Source of the DNA: Avoscillospira sp045652125
GTDB taxonomy: Bacteria; Bacillota; Clostridia; Oscillospirales; Oscillospiraceae
DNA: 16,600 nucleotides
Assembly: GCA_045652125.1 (NCBI GenBank)
Contig: JAZRTT010000044.1
Location: 1 to 16,600, forward strand
Reading direction: 5' to 3'
The notes below the pieces were generated by a model that saw nothing but the letters and a program-made list of their open reading frames with translations, was not told where the DNA came from and did no database searches. Positions 5,940-13,910 of this stretch are shown in pieces (the stretch's first letter is position 1; each line of letters begins with the position of its first letter). The translations under genes were made by a program, and so were the position numbers.

Positions 5940-7976
5940 TTATTCCAGTTCAAATGCGCCGGTATAGAGCTGATAGTATGTGCCTTGCTCCGCAATCAAT
6001 CGGTTATGGTCACCGCGTTCTATGATGCGTCCGTGATCCAGAACCATGATGACATCGGAGTTCTGCACGGTGCTCAGCCGATGGGCAATCACAAAAACCG
6101 TCCGCCCCTGCATCAGATTATCCATGCCCTGCTGCACCAATGCCTCGGTACGGGTATCGATAGAAGAGGTGGCTTCGTCCAGAATCATCACGGGAGGATC
6201 GGAAACTGCAGCTCTGGCAATAGAAATCAACTGCCGCTGTCCCTGAGAAAGTCCACTGCCATCACCCTCCAAAACGGTGTTGTAGCCCTTCGGAAGCATC
6301 CGAATGAAGCCATCGGCATTGGCCAGCTTTGCTGCCGCAATGCACATCTCGTCAGTAGCGTCCGGATTGCCGTATCGGATGTTCTCCATCACTGTTCCGC
6401 TAAAGAGATTGACATCCTGCAAAACAACACCCAGAGAACGGCGCAGATCTGCCTTTTTGATTTTATTTATGGTAATGCCATCGTAGCGGATTTTGCCGTC
6501 CGCAATATCATAAAAACGGTTGATCAGATTGGTGATGGTGGTCTTGCCTGCACCGGTAGCGCCGACGAAAGCCACCTTCTGACCCGGATGGGCATACAAG
6601 GTAATATCGTGCAGCACCGTCTTTTCAGGGACATAACCGAAGTCCACGCCTTCCATGGTAATGTCTCCCCGGACCTGAACGTAAACCACGCGGCCATCTT
6701 CAAGCGGGATCTTCCATGCCCAAAGTCCCGTGTGCTCCTCACACTCGGCAAGTTCGCCATCATCTGTCCACCGGGCATTCACCAGCGTGACCGTGCCGTC
6801 ATCCGATTCGGGCGGCTGATCCATGAAATCAAAGATACGGCCCGCACCGGCAATGGCTGTGATGACCGACTGGAACTGATTGGACACCTGAGAAATCGGC
6901 ATGGAGAAATTACGGCTAAGCGTCAGGAAGGATGCAATACCTCCCAGTGTCAGGGCTTCCACTCCGGTGAGGCCCAGATTCCAGCTGCCGGAAATCGCCA
7001 TCCATGCACCCACAATGGCTACGATGATGTACTGAACGTAGCCCAAAGCGTTCATCATGGGCATCATGCTCATGGCGTAACCGCCGGCATTGCCCGCACT
7101 AAAAGCCCATGCAAAATTCTTTTCATTCAGTTCCTGTCGGCACTGATCTTCACGACAGAAAACTTTGATCACTTTCTGGCCGTTGACCATTTCTTCCACA
7201 TAGCCGTTCAGATCGGCCAGCGTCTGCTGCTGTGCAACAAAGAAACTGCCCATTTTCATCATGGTGCCACCGGACACTTTCATGCTCAGGAAAATGGAAA
7301 GCACCGCTACCACTGTCAGAGGAATGCTGATATAAAGCATCGAAACGAATACTGCCACGATAGAAAACGCCGAGGACAACAGCTGCGCCAGGGATTGCGC
7401 AATGAGCTGCCGCAGGGTATCCGTGTCGTTCGTATAGAGGCTCATGGTTTCGCCGTGAGTATGGGTATCAAAATAGGAGATGGGGAGCCGCTGCATTTTG
7501 GAAAACATCTCATCACGGATGGTTTTCAACGTTCCCTGGGCGATGGTAACCATCACACGGTTATAGATCAGGCTGGACGCAACGCCCACGATATAAATGA
7601 CGGCGATCACACCCAAAGCCCGAATCAGGCCGGTAAACATCGGCGTTTCCATGGCCAGCAGAGGCACAATGTGGTCGTCGATCAGGCTCTGCAGGAACAA
7701 CGACGAGATTGCTCCGGCAATGGAGGACAACAGAATACATACGGCCACCAGTACCAGCTGCACTTTATAAGGGCGCAGATAAGTCAGCAGCCGTTTCAGT
7801 GCTTTGGGGTCCAGCTTTCCTCCGGGAGCGCCGGGAGGCGGCATTCCGGGGCCACCACCGGGAGGAGGCGGCATTCCGGCACCGGGCTTTTGACCGGGTT
7901 TTATGCCGGGAGGAGGCGGCATTTTCCCTGGAGAAGGCATACCGGAACCAGGCATAGGCTTCTTCTCATTCTTCAT
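5940..7976 (-). CDS. ABC exporter half-transporter, consensus ATPase subunit, with Gly/Pro-rich N-terminus
   Basis: A 678-residue fused permease-ATPase, second half of a heterodimeric exporter of the multidrug type. Residues 1-53 form a Met/Pro/Gly-rich cytoplasmic tail (for example GMPPPPGGGPGMPPPGAPGG), followed by six membrane helices (about 72-375). The ATPase has Walker A GATGAGKT (472-479), Q520, signature GLSQGQ (575-580), Walker B VMILDE (E601) and H632. The signature deviates from LSGGQ, but catalytic Glu and His are present. A short inserted module (about 390-437) separates membrane and ATPase parts. The start at 7976 is chosen for its AAAGGAGG site and an 11-nt overlap with the partner gene; the longer frame to 8066 lies inside the partner. 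The substrate is unknown. Confidence 0.93.
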   Translation of the reverse strand: MKNEKKPMPGSGMPSPGKMPPPPGIKPGQKPGAGMPPPPGGGPGMPPPGAPGGKLDPKALKRLLTYLRPYKVQLVLVAVCILLSSIAGAISSLFLQSLIDDHIVPLLAMETPMFTGLIRALGVIAVIYIVGVASSLIYNRVMVTIAQGTLKTIRDEMFSKMQRLPISYFDTHTHGETMSLYTNDTDTLRQLIAQSLAQLLSSAFSIVAVFVSMLYISIPLTVVAVLSIFLSMKVSGGTMMKMGSFFVAQQQTLADLNGYVEEMVNGQKVIKVFCREDQCRQELNEKNFAWAFSAGNAGGYAMSMMPMMNALGYVQYIIVAIVGAWMAISGSWNLGLTGVEALTLGGIASFLTLSRNFSMPISQVSNQFQSVITAIAGAGRIFDFMDQPPESDDGTVTLVNARWTDDGELAECEEHTGLWAWKIPLEDGRVVYVQVRGDITMEGVDFGYVPEKTVLHDITLYAHPGQKVAFVGATGAGKTTITNLINRFYDIADGKIRYDGITINKIKKADLRRSLGVVLQDVNLFSGTVMENIRYGNPDATDEMCIAAAKLANADGFIRMLPKGYNTVLEGDGSGLSQGQRQLISIARAAVSDPPVMILDEATSSIDTRTEALVQQGMDNLMQGRTVFVIAHRLSTVQNSDVIMVLDHGRIIERGDHNRLIAEQGTYYQLYTGAFELE

Positions 7977-9720
7977 GGTCAACTCCTCCTTTCTGCTGGG
8001 ACATATATACTTCACGGTAGATCTCACAGGTTTGCAGCAAACCTTCGTGTTTGCCCACAGCAGCAATTTTGCCGTCGTTCAGCACTACGATCTGATCGGC
8101 GTGCTGAACCGAGCTGACCCGCTGGGCAATGATGATTTTCGTGGTCTCGGGAAGATACTGGGCAAAGGCTTTCTGAATCAGCGCATCCGTTCGGGTGTCG
8201 ACCGCTGAGGTAGAATCGTCCAGAATCAGCACCTTGGGCTTTTTCAGCAATGCCCGCGCGATACATAAACGCTGTTTCTGACCGCCGGAAACATTAGTGC
8301 CGCCCTGCTCGATGTAGGAGTCGTATTTATCGGGAAACGTCTGGATAAACTCGTCGGCACAGGCCAGTTTACAGGCATGTACAAGTTCCTCATCCGTGGC
8401 TTCCGGATCGCCCCAGAGAAGATTCTCTTTGATGGTGCCGGAGAACAGTTCGTTCTTTTGCAGCACCATCGCCACGCTGTTTCGCAGGGCATTCAGAGAA
8501 TATCTGCGCACATCCACGCCGCCCACCTTGACGCAGCCTTGTGTCACATCATACAGACGGGGAATCAGCTGCACAAGACTGGACTTGCTGGAACCGGTGC
8601 CGCCCAGAATGCCAATGGTATCTCCTGACCGGAAATGCAGGTCGATATGATCCAACACCAGTTTTTCCGCTTTTGCGTTGTACGCGAATTGTACGTCCTC
8701 AAAACGCACATCTCCGTCTGCTACTGCTTCTACCGGGTTTTCAGGATCACGGATATCGGTCTGCTCCCGCAGGATCTCTGTAATACGCTCTGCCGAAGAC
8801 GCGGCAATGGTGATCATGGCAAACACCATGGACAGCATCATCAGGCTCATCAAAATTTGCGTGGCGTAGTTGATGAGGGCAGTCAGATTACCGGTGGTGA
8901 GGCCCACCGCAGGATTATTGCCGGATGCAATGATAGCCTTTGCGCCCAACCAGGAGATCAGAAGTGTACAGGCATACATGAAAAACTGCATGATAGGATT
9001 GTTCAGAGCCAGTAGCCGTTCGCCTTTGGCAAAGTTGCGGAAGATCTTTTCAGAAATTCCGGTGAACTGGCCAATCTGGCGCTCCTCCAAATTGAAGGAC
9101 TTGACAACGCGGATACCCCGAACATTTTCCTGCACCACATTGTTCAGACCGTCATAGGTCTTAAATACATTCGTAAAAACAGGGTGCACCTTCCGCACAA
9201 TCAGGAGAAGCAAAAAGGCCATCACCGGGATCACCAGCAAGAAAATCAAAGAGATCTGCCGGTGGATGCGGAAAGAAACCACCATGGCAAACACCAGCAT
9301 CACTGGTCCGCGAACTGCCATGCGGATGAGCATCTGATAGGCGTTCTGTACATTGGTCACATCGGTGGTCAGGCGGGTGACGATGGATGCGGTGGAGAAC
9401 TTGTCGATGTTGGAAAAGGAAAAGGTCTGCACATTGTCGTACATATCCTGCCGCAGATTGGCGGCAAAGCCCACAGAGGTCATGGAGCCGATCCGTGCCG
9501 CTGCCACACCGGCCGCCAGCTCCAGTAGGGCGAAAACCAGCAGCAATCCGCCGTATTTCCATACCTGCCCCAACTCGCCCTGTTCCACACCGTAGTCAAT
9601 AAGACCCGACATACACAACGGTATGATGATTTCGAACAGGCACTCCACCACGGAGAGCAGTATCGTAACGACTGAGCCTCGCTTATGCTGCCGGAGGCTC
9701 CCGGCAAGGGTTTGGATCAT
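7966..9720 (-). CDS. ABC exporter half-transporter, degenerate ATPase subunit
   Basis: A 584-residue fused permease-ATPase with six membrane helices in residues about 15-310. The ATPase has Walker A GGTGSSKS (373-380), a near-canonical signature NVSGGQKQR (476-484), Walker B VLILDD with Asp502 where catalytic Glu is expected, and Gln533 in place of the H-loop His (IAQRVSS). These are the marks of the degenerate site in heterodimeric exporters such as BmrCD or TM287/288. Its intact signature completes the partner's catalytic site, while the partner's altered LSQGQ completes its own dead site, so the two genes fit one heterodimer. GGAG lies about 11 nt before the ATG. It follows the MarR gene after 78 nt. 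Confidence 0.93.
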   Translation of the reverse strand: MIQTLAGSLRQHKRGSVVTILLSVVECLFEIIIPLCMSGLIDYGVEQGELGQVWKYGGLLLVFALLELAAGVAAARIGSMTSVGFAANLRQDMYDNVQTFSFSNIDKFSTASIVTRLTTDVTNVQNAYQMLIRMAVRGPVMLVFAMVVSFRIHRQISLIFLLVIPVMAFLLLLIVRKVHPVFTNVFKTYDGLNNVVQENVRGIRVVKSFNLEERQIGQFTGISEKIFRNFAKGERLLALNNPIMQFFMYACTLLISWLGAKAIIASGNNPAVGLTTGNLTALINYATQILMSLMMLSMVFAMITIAASSAERITEILREQTDIRDPENPVEAVADGDVRFEDVQFAYNAKAEKLVLDHIDLHFRSGDTIGILGGTGSSKSSLVQLIPRLYDVTQGCVKVGGVDVRRYSLNALRNSVAMVLQKNELFSGTIKENLLWGDPEATDEELVHACKLACADEFIQTFPDKYDSYIEQGGTNVSGGQKQRLCIARALLKKPKVLILDDSTSAVDTRTDALIQKAFAQYLPETTKIIIAQRVSSVQHADQIVVLNDGKIAAVGKHEGLLQTCEIYREVYMSQQKGGVDHEE

Positions 9721-9745
9721 AAATGTGTCGTCTCCTTTACAGATT

Positions 9746-9759
9746 TGTAGCTTGCTACA
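9746..9759. promoter_or_regulatory. Predicted MarR operator upstream of the exporter genes
   Basis: Perfect palindrome TGTAGC-TT-GCTACA, 25 nt before the exporter start codon. The same 14-bp palindrome with one changed base occurs at 10239-10252 over the transcription start of the marR-like gene. Two near-identical palindromes flanking a MarR gene make it the likely binding site; the protein-DNA pairing is inferred. Confidence 0.55.
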
Positions 9760-9774
9760 CTTTGGGGTAAAAGA

Positions 9775-9796
9775 CTCAGCCGGTCTCCCGGCTGAG
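9775..9796 (-). terminator. Attenuator-like hairpin between MarR gene and exporter
   Basis: Perfect 9-bp stem CTCAGCCGG (9775-9783) / CCGGCTGAG (9788-9796) with a 4-nt loop. In the direction of transcription (minus) it is followed by TCTTTTA. It begins 2 nt after the MarR stop codon. It resembles a weak intrinsic terminator that could lower exporter expression relative to the regulator, unless a second promoter lies in the remaining gap. I see no convincing one. Confidence 0.55.
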
Positions 9797-9798
9797 AT

Positions 9799-10218
9799 TC
9801 AGTCCAGATTTTGATAGATGGTTTTTAATGCGTACTTCAGCGCTACGATTTCTTCCGGGCTCAGCCCGCGCAGCATATACGCCTCCTGTCGCGATACATC
9901 CGCTGCCAACTCAGTCCCCATCGTTTTAGCTTTGTCGGTCAGCGCAACCAGCTTATTTCGGCGGTCTGCCAGATCCTGCCAACAGATAACAAATCCGTTC
10001 TGCTCTAAACGGGACACCAGTCCTACAACCGTTGGATGGGAAACACTGAGTGCCACTTCCAGATCTCTTTGCGTTGCCTGTCCTCCATGCTGGTCAAGAT
10101 AGCCCAATACACGGCTTTGGGAAAGGGTGATCTGCCAGCTTTTCATTTGCGCGTCGGCACGAGTTTGCAGCTTATCGGTAACCTGCTTCAGCAAAAATCC
10201 AATATGATCTTCGTGCAT
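9799..10218 (-). CDS. MarR-family transcriptional regulator
   Basis: A 139-residue winged-helix repressor. The N-terminal dimerisation helix covers about 3-27. The helix-turn-helix region includes TQRDLEVALSVSHPTVVGLVSRLEQNGFV (about 49-77, only landmarks given), the wing carries DLADRRNKLVALT (about 82-94) with the usual DRR..K, and the C-terminal helices end in LKTIYQNLD. MarR proteins bind palindromes as dimers and release them on binding small, often phenolic or toxic, ligands. First gene of the MarR-exporter unit, with GGAGGTGA upstream of the ATG. Likely represses itself and the exporter through the palindromes at 10239-10252 and 9746-9759. The ligand is unknown. Confidence 0.93.
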   Translation of the reverse strand: MHEDHIGFLLKQVTDKLQTRADAQMKSWQITLSQSRVLGYLDQHGGQATQRDLEVALSVSHPTVVGLVSRLEQNGFVICWQDLADRRNKLVALTDKAKTMGTELAADVSRQEAYMLRGLSPEEIVALKYALKTIYQNLD

Positions 10219-10238
10219 AGCTCGTCACCTCCAAAAAC

Positions 10239-10252
10239 TGTAGCATGCTGCA
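10239..10252. promoter_or_regulatory. Predicted MarR operator at the marR-like promoter
   Basis: TGTAGC-AT-GCTGCA, a palindrome with one mismatch that matches the site at 9746-9759. It begins 1 bp downstream of the -10 box, so it covers the expected transcription start, a position where a bound repressor would block polymerase. Confidence 0.55.
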
Positions 10253-10253
10253 T

Positions 10254-10282
10254 ATTATAGGACGATTTGCTACTGTTGTCAA
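10254..10282 (-). promoter_or_regulatory. Consensus sigma-A promoter of the MarR-exporter unit
   Basis: Read on the minus strand: TTGACA (10282-10277), exactly 17 bp, TATAAT (10259-10254). Both hexamers match the consensus fully. The leader to the MarR start codon would be about 30 nt. Such a strong promoter only makes sense under repression, which fits the palindrome directly downstream. Confidence 0.85.
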
Positions 10283-10333
10283 CTATGCCCACAGTGGGAA
10301 ATACGGCCAGAAGAATCCTGCCTGCTGTACCGT

Positions 10334-10681
10334 TTATACCTTTTTATCTATACGCGGCTTAGCATCAAGGCTGGATTCTGGAGCAAGAATATCGGGCGGT
10401 TTTCTGTGCGGCCTGGGTCGGACAACAGAGTCCCCTGCTGTGGCAATATTCGCAAGGATCAATCGTGGATCAATGGACGGCGCAGCTACTTCATCGATTG
10501 TTTGCAGGGAAGCCACAGACGCATCAGCGTTCTCAGCCAAAGGTTCTTCTCCGGACTGTGTTGATTTATGCTCTGCTTCCAGTTGTGCGGTCAACATTGC
10601 ATTTTGAAGGAATAATTCTATATTGTTATCCGGAGCAGGATTGGGGATTTTTCCTGTATAATCGTAATATTTTATTGGCAT
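10334..10681 (-). CDS. Hypothetical protein, 115 residues, Pro/Ala/Asp-rich
   Basis: Not recognised. The protein begins MPIKYYDYTGKIPNPAPDN, has a helical stretch (about 21-42, IELFLQNAMLTAQLEAEHKS) and then a low-complexity, probably disordered C-terminal two thirds rich in Ala, Pro, Asp and Glu that ends in basic residues. No signal peptide or membrane helix is visible. The start at 10681 is chosen over the more upstream ATG at 10720 because AAGGAG stands 9 nt before it. It lies upstream of the MarR gene on the same strand, but the consensus promoter at 10254-10282 separates the two. The gene is probably real from its ribosome binding site and length, but nothing shows its role. Confidence 0.5.
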   Translation of the reverse strand: MPIKYYDYTGKIPNPAPDNNIELFLQNAMLTAQLEAEHKSTQSGEEPLAENADASVASLQTIDEVAAPSIDPRLILANIATAGDSVVRPRPHRKPPDILAPESSLDAKPRIDKKV

Positions 10682-10771
10682 GTATAACTGCTCCTTAAAA
10701 CAGATTATTTTACGCTGCAAACAACACTCAAAAGAAAGGAATCTGCTAAACTATATGACAAAAAGACCACA

Positions 10772-10984
10772 TTATAGCTCCGTACTGATCCATAGTACTA
10801 ACCCGATGGCCAGCAGGAGTGTTCCCAACAGCCAAAACGAAAATACTTCCAGTGAGATCAGCAGACGGAACTTTTTCTGTGGAAGCTTTTGACGTCTGCG
10901 TATTGTTGCGAAGATTGCAGCTGATATTGCCATTTCTACAAATGCCACAAGGAAAAAATGAAATTCTATCTTTGATGTATCCAT
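10772..10984 (-). CDS. Small two-helix membrane protein, hypothetical
   Basis: A 70-residue protein with two hydrophobic helices (about 7-24 and 44-66) separated by a strongly basic loop (RRRQKLPQKKFR), which would lie inside by the positive-inside rule. The family is not recognised. The start at 10984 is chosen because AGGGTG lies 8 nt upstream; the longer frame to 11032 would run through the hairpin at 11000-11034. It follows the DUF4340 gene on the same strand, so it may be expressed as a tail of that operon if transcription passes the hairpin. Confidence 0.5.
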   Translation of the reverse strand: MDTSKIEFHFFLVAFVEMAISAAIFATIRRRQKLPQKKFRLLISLEVFSFWLLGTLLLAIGLVLWISTEL

Positions 10985-10999
10985 ATACGAAACACCCTG

Positions 11000-11034
11000 C
11001 AATGATCTCCCGGCATTAAGCCGGGAGATCATTG
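11000..11034. terminator. Perfect 15-bp hairpin after the Gld-like operon
   Basis: CAATGATCTCCCGGC (11000-11014) and its exact complement (11020-11034) around a 5-nt loop, 10 nt beyond the DUF4340 stop. Neither strand has a proper T tract (minus: CAGGGTG; plus: TTGCTC), so it is not a classic intrinsic terminator. It may stabilise the 3' end of the operon mRNA or serve as a processing site, and it places the next gene's ribosome binding site right behind the stem. Confidence 0.5.
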
Positions 11035-11044
11035 TTGCTCATGT

Positions 11045-12487
11045 TTATGCTTCGGAGGACTGCGCTTTATTCAATACGATGGATTGAACTGCTTCCACAA
11101 GCTCCATGACCGCGCTGCGGTCAACCAGAGAGACGGTTTCACCGTTCACAACAGCCAGACACAGGCTACCGTCATAACGGTAAAGCTGAATCTTTATCTG
11201 AGGGAAGTTCTCGTTGTCCAGATAGACGGTCAGGCTGATTTCCTCTTTTTCAGAAGGATCTTCATCGGTAAAGCTGTCAGCGGACAGATTTTCCAAGGCT
11301 GTTTGCAGCTTACCGACTTCCAATTCTTCCTCACCGTAGTACCATACACGCTCAGCATCCTTGTCTTCTTCATCCAGCGTGGATGTAATGGTATGGCTTT
11401 CACCCTCAAGAGTAACATCGATTTGGGTGACCGTTTCAAAGTCTGCCCAAATAACTTCACGGTGACGCAGATTATCGTAGGATGCAAGGGACAGTGCGAT
11501 GTAATCTACATTATCCAACTCATAAACAATCTGAGAATCACCAACGCGTACATACTTGCTCACATCGGGAAGATCTTCTTCCTCTGCTTCCTCTGCCGCT
11601 TTGTATGCTTCCAATTCATCGGGGTTCTGTCCGATGTGAATCACGCAGGTGTCGGACACCTCATTATCATCATCGTCCGTATAAGTGTAGTTGACAGTTA
11701 CAGTTAATTCAGGATCATCCAAGCCATAGCTCACCAGTTCTTCTTCCGTGGCATTGTAGGTCGCATAGGTAAGAAGGTCAAGGCTCGTTACGGTATTCAG
11801 GTAATCCGTAATCTCACTGGTATCCAGAGGAAGCTCCTTGCCGCCCAACTGCGCAAAGTAAATATCCTCGGCATTGTAAGTGTTGGGACTTTCCTCGGTC
11901 TTGACGATGGTGTAATTTTCGCTGCCGCTGAAAGTAATGTCCACCACATTTTCAAAACCGGGAGTGTCATCATGTTCAATCATACTGGACAGAGCGGATT
12001 GCAAAAAGTCCATGGGATCATTGCTGACAAGGTATACATTACCGTCACCAATGTCCACATAACGCTGTTCGTCCATTTTGCTGAACGCACCCAGTTTGAT
12101 GTCATAGCGCTGCTCGGCGGTGCACAGAGAAATGGTGCACTCTGGGTCATCCAGACCGTATTGGCTGTAATCTTCCACATTCTCAATGATGAAGGATGCC
12201 CCAAAAGCCTCGAAATTGGAAAGAATGTCATTGATTTTTTCTTCGCTTACGGGGAAAGCCTCGTCATCGTCATAAAGCCAACCGGCTTCGCCTTTGTGGA
12301 AACCAAGACCATCATCGGTATATTTCCAAGACAGGGTTTCCACGGTATCGGTAGGAAGTTCCAGAATGATAGCGTCACTGTTCTTGATTTCTTCCTGCTT
12401 TTCTTCATATTGTGTCAGTGCAAAGGTCGCAATACAGGCCACTACTAATACGGCGACCAACGCGATCATTTTCTTAGACCGTTTCAT
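11045..12487 (-). CDS. DUF4340-domain protein of the Gld-like ABC system
   Basis: A 480-residue, strongly acidic protein anchored by an N-terminal hydrophobic segment (about 7-25). VVAC at 15-18 fits a lipobox, but hydrophobicity continues past the Cys, so either a lipoprotein or an uncleaved anchor is possible. The outside part belongs to the DUF4340 family and shows an internal repeat: YGLDDPE occurs at 110-116 and again at 254-260, each followed by a beta-rich segment, as in tandem DUF4340 units. The family is typically encoded next to GldG-like proteins, as here, and its biochemical role is unknown. It overlaps the GldG-like gene by 14 nt and is the last gene before a strong hairpin. Confidence 0.88.
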   Translation of the reverse strand: MKRSKKMIALVAVLVVACIATFALTQYEEKQEEIKNSDAIILELPTDTVETLSWKYTDDGLGFHKGEAGWLYDDDEAFPVSEEKINDILSNFEAFGASFIIENVEDYSQYGLDDPECTISLCTAEQRYDIKLGAFSKMDEQRYVDIGDGNVYLVSNDPMDFLQSALSSMIEHDDTPGFENVVDITFSGSENYTIVKTEESPNTYNAEDIYFAQLGGKELPLDTSEITDYLNTVTSLDLLTYATYNATEEELVSYGLDDPELTVTVNYTYTDDDDNEVSDTCVIHIGQNPDELEAYKAAEEAEEEDLPDVSKYVRVGDSQIVYELDNVDYIALSLASYDNLRHREVIWADFETVTQIDVTLEGESHTITSTLDEEDKDAERVWYYGEEELEVGKLQTALENLSADSFTDEDPSEKEEISLTVYLDNENFPQIKIQLYRYDGSLCLAVVNGETVSLVDRSAVMELVEAVQSIVLNKAQSSEA

Positions 12488-13910
12488 TCTGCTTACCTCT
12501 CTTTCTCACGATTACATAGATGCCGATTCCCAAATACACAAGGGGGAATACACCAATCATCAAAGTTTTCAGGGTAGAGGCGGTAGAATCATTGATCGTC
12601 AGATAGTTGTAATTCAGGCTTTTGCTTCGGATCGCAATAGCCTCACGCTCACCGATCAGGGAACTGAGTGCGTTCATAGCCAAGTCTACATTAGCACCGG
12701 AGGAATATGCGTTATACATATCGTCCAGGAAATCAGAAGCAGAGAACCATACGATCTGACCTGCACCGGTGGTTTCAATGGAAACAGCCAGAGTGAAGGG
12801 GCCTTCGATATCGCCTTCTTCGTGTTCGTAGGTGTTCAGTTCAAATCCAGCGACTTTGCTGAAGGCGGCGGCAGAGGTAGACATCAGCTCGGTGACGGTA
12901 CCGTTGGCGGTTGTTCCAATAGTCATACCTTGCGCCAGAGGCAGAATGGCATAATAATTTTCAGAGATAAGCGGATCCGTAATATTGGAACTGACCAAAT
13001 CGGGAATCAGACTGTACGGATAGCCGGAAACATAGTAGCTGCGGTCACCTTCCACAACGATACCTTCATTTACGGTAATTCCATAGTCAGAAAGCAGGCT
13101 GTTCAGATTGGTGAGTTCGGCGCCTTCCACGGGTCCTGCCATTACCAACAGCTTACCTCCGTTTTCGGCATAGTCTGCCAACATAGTCTTTTCATCTTCG
13201 GAAATATCGCTTTGGGGAGCATAAATCACGAGAGCATCTGCTTCCTCCGGAATCTCATCCACCGTCAGCAGTGCCAAACTGTTGACCTCAATATTTGCCT
13301 TGTCTACGGAATCTGTAAATGTTGCAGGAAGTTCGGCTTCACCATGACCCTCTATCACATAAAGCTGGGGCAGATCCTCGGTTACAACATAGTCGATGGC
13401 AGAGGTAATGGCACCTTCGCCGTCAAAACCGGAGGTCACATAGGTGTAGGAGTAAGAGTCAAACTCGGTTTCGTACAGATCATCATAGCTGATAAAACGG
13501 TAGCGTTCACCGGACTCCACGATCAGAGAATTGTTGGGAACATCCTCGTCCGTGTACTGCTCCGTAAAGGTGGGGAACACATCGGGATTTTTCTTGACAA
13601 CTTCAATGTGGGAAGAAAGACTCTCATATTTGCCAAGCAGGTTTTCGATGATGGAATCCTCCATATCTGCCTGTACCACCCAATAGATAGTGATGTCCTG
13701 CTGCAGATTGTTGACTACCACTTTGGTATTACTGGTGATAGAATAGAGTTTGCTGGCACTGATGTCATACTTGGTCAAAGAAGTTGGCAGTGCGGAAGCG
13801 AAGATGTTGATGACTACCAGGATCGCCAGGACAATGGCGGTTACGATCAGAGAATAAGAGCCGCCTTTCAGCGCCAACTGATTGCCCTGCACTTTGGTTT
13901 TCTTTTTCAT
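12474..13910 (-). CDS. GldG-like ABC-transport auxiliary protein
   Basis: A 478-residue protein with a membrane helix at each end (about 20-41 and 450-468) and a large outside domain of the GldG / ABC-auxiliary type. Family marks are YDISASKLYSIT (48-59) just after the first helix, AITSAIDYVV (167-176) and the EGHGE motif (187-191), then a Rossmann-like region with ADALVIYAPQSDISEDE and GGKLLVMAGP. In Flavobacteria GldG works with GldF and GldA in gliding motility and secretion; in Firmicutes the related system has no settled role. It overlaps the permease gene by 1 nt (TGATG). Confidence 0.9.
   Translation of the reverse strand: MKKKTKVQGNQLALKGGSYSLIVTAIVLAILVVINIFASALPTSLTKYDISASKLYSITSNTKVVVNNLQQDITIYWVVQADMEDSIIENLLGKYESLSSHIEVVKKNPDVFPTFTEQYTDEDVPNNSLIVESGERYRFISYDDLYETEFDSYSYTYVTSGFDGEGAITSAIDYVVTEDLPQLYVIEGHGEAELPATFTDSVDKANIEVNSLALLTVDEIPEEADALVIYAPQSDISEDEKTMLADYAENGGKLLVMAGPVEGAELTNLNSLLSDYGITVNEGIVVEGDRSYYVSGYPYSLIPDLVSSNITDPLISENYYAILPLAQGMTIGTTANGTVTELMSTSAAAFSKVAGFELNTYEHEEGDIEGPFTLAVSIETTGAGQIVWFSASDFLDDMYNAYSSGANVDLAMNALSSLIGEREAIAIRSKSLNYNYLTINDSTASTLKTLMIGVFPLVYLGIGIYVIVRKRGKQNETV

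Noticed and set aside
5913..8117. Open frame of 734 codons on the plus strand
   Set aside because: It lies antisense to the clear ABC exporter gene, its product is His/Arg/Gln-rich without any known motif, and it has no ribosome binding site.
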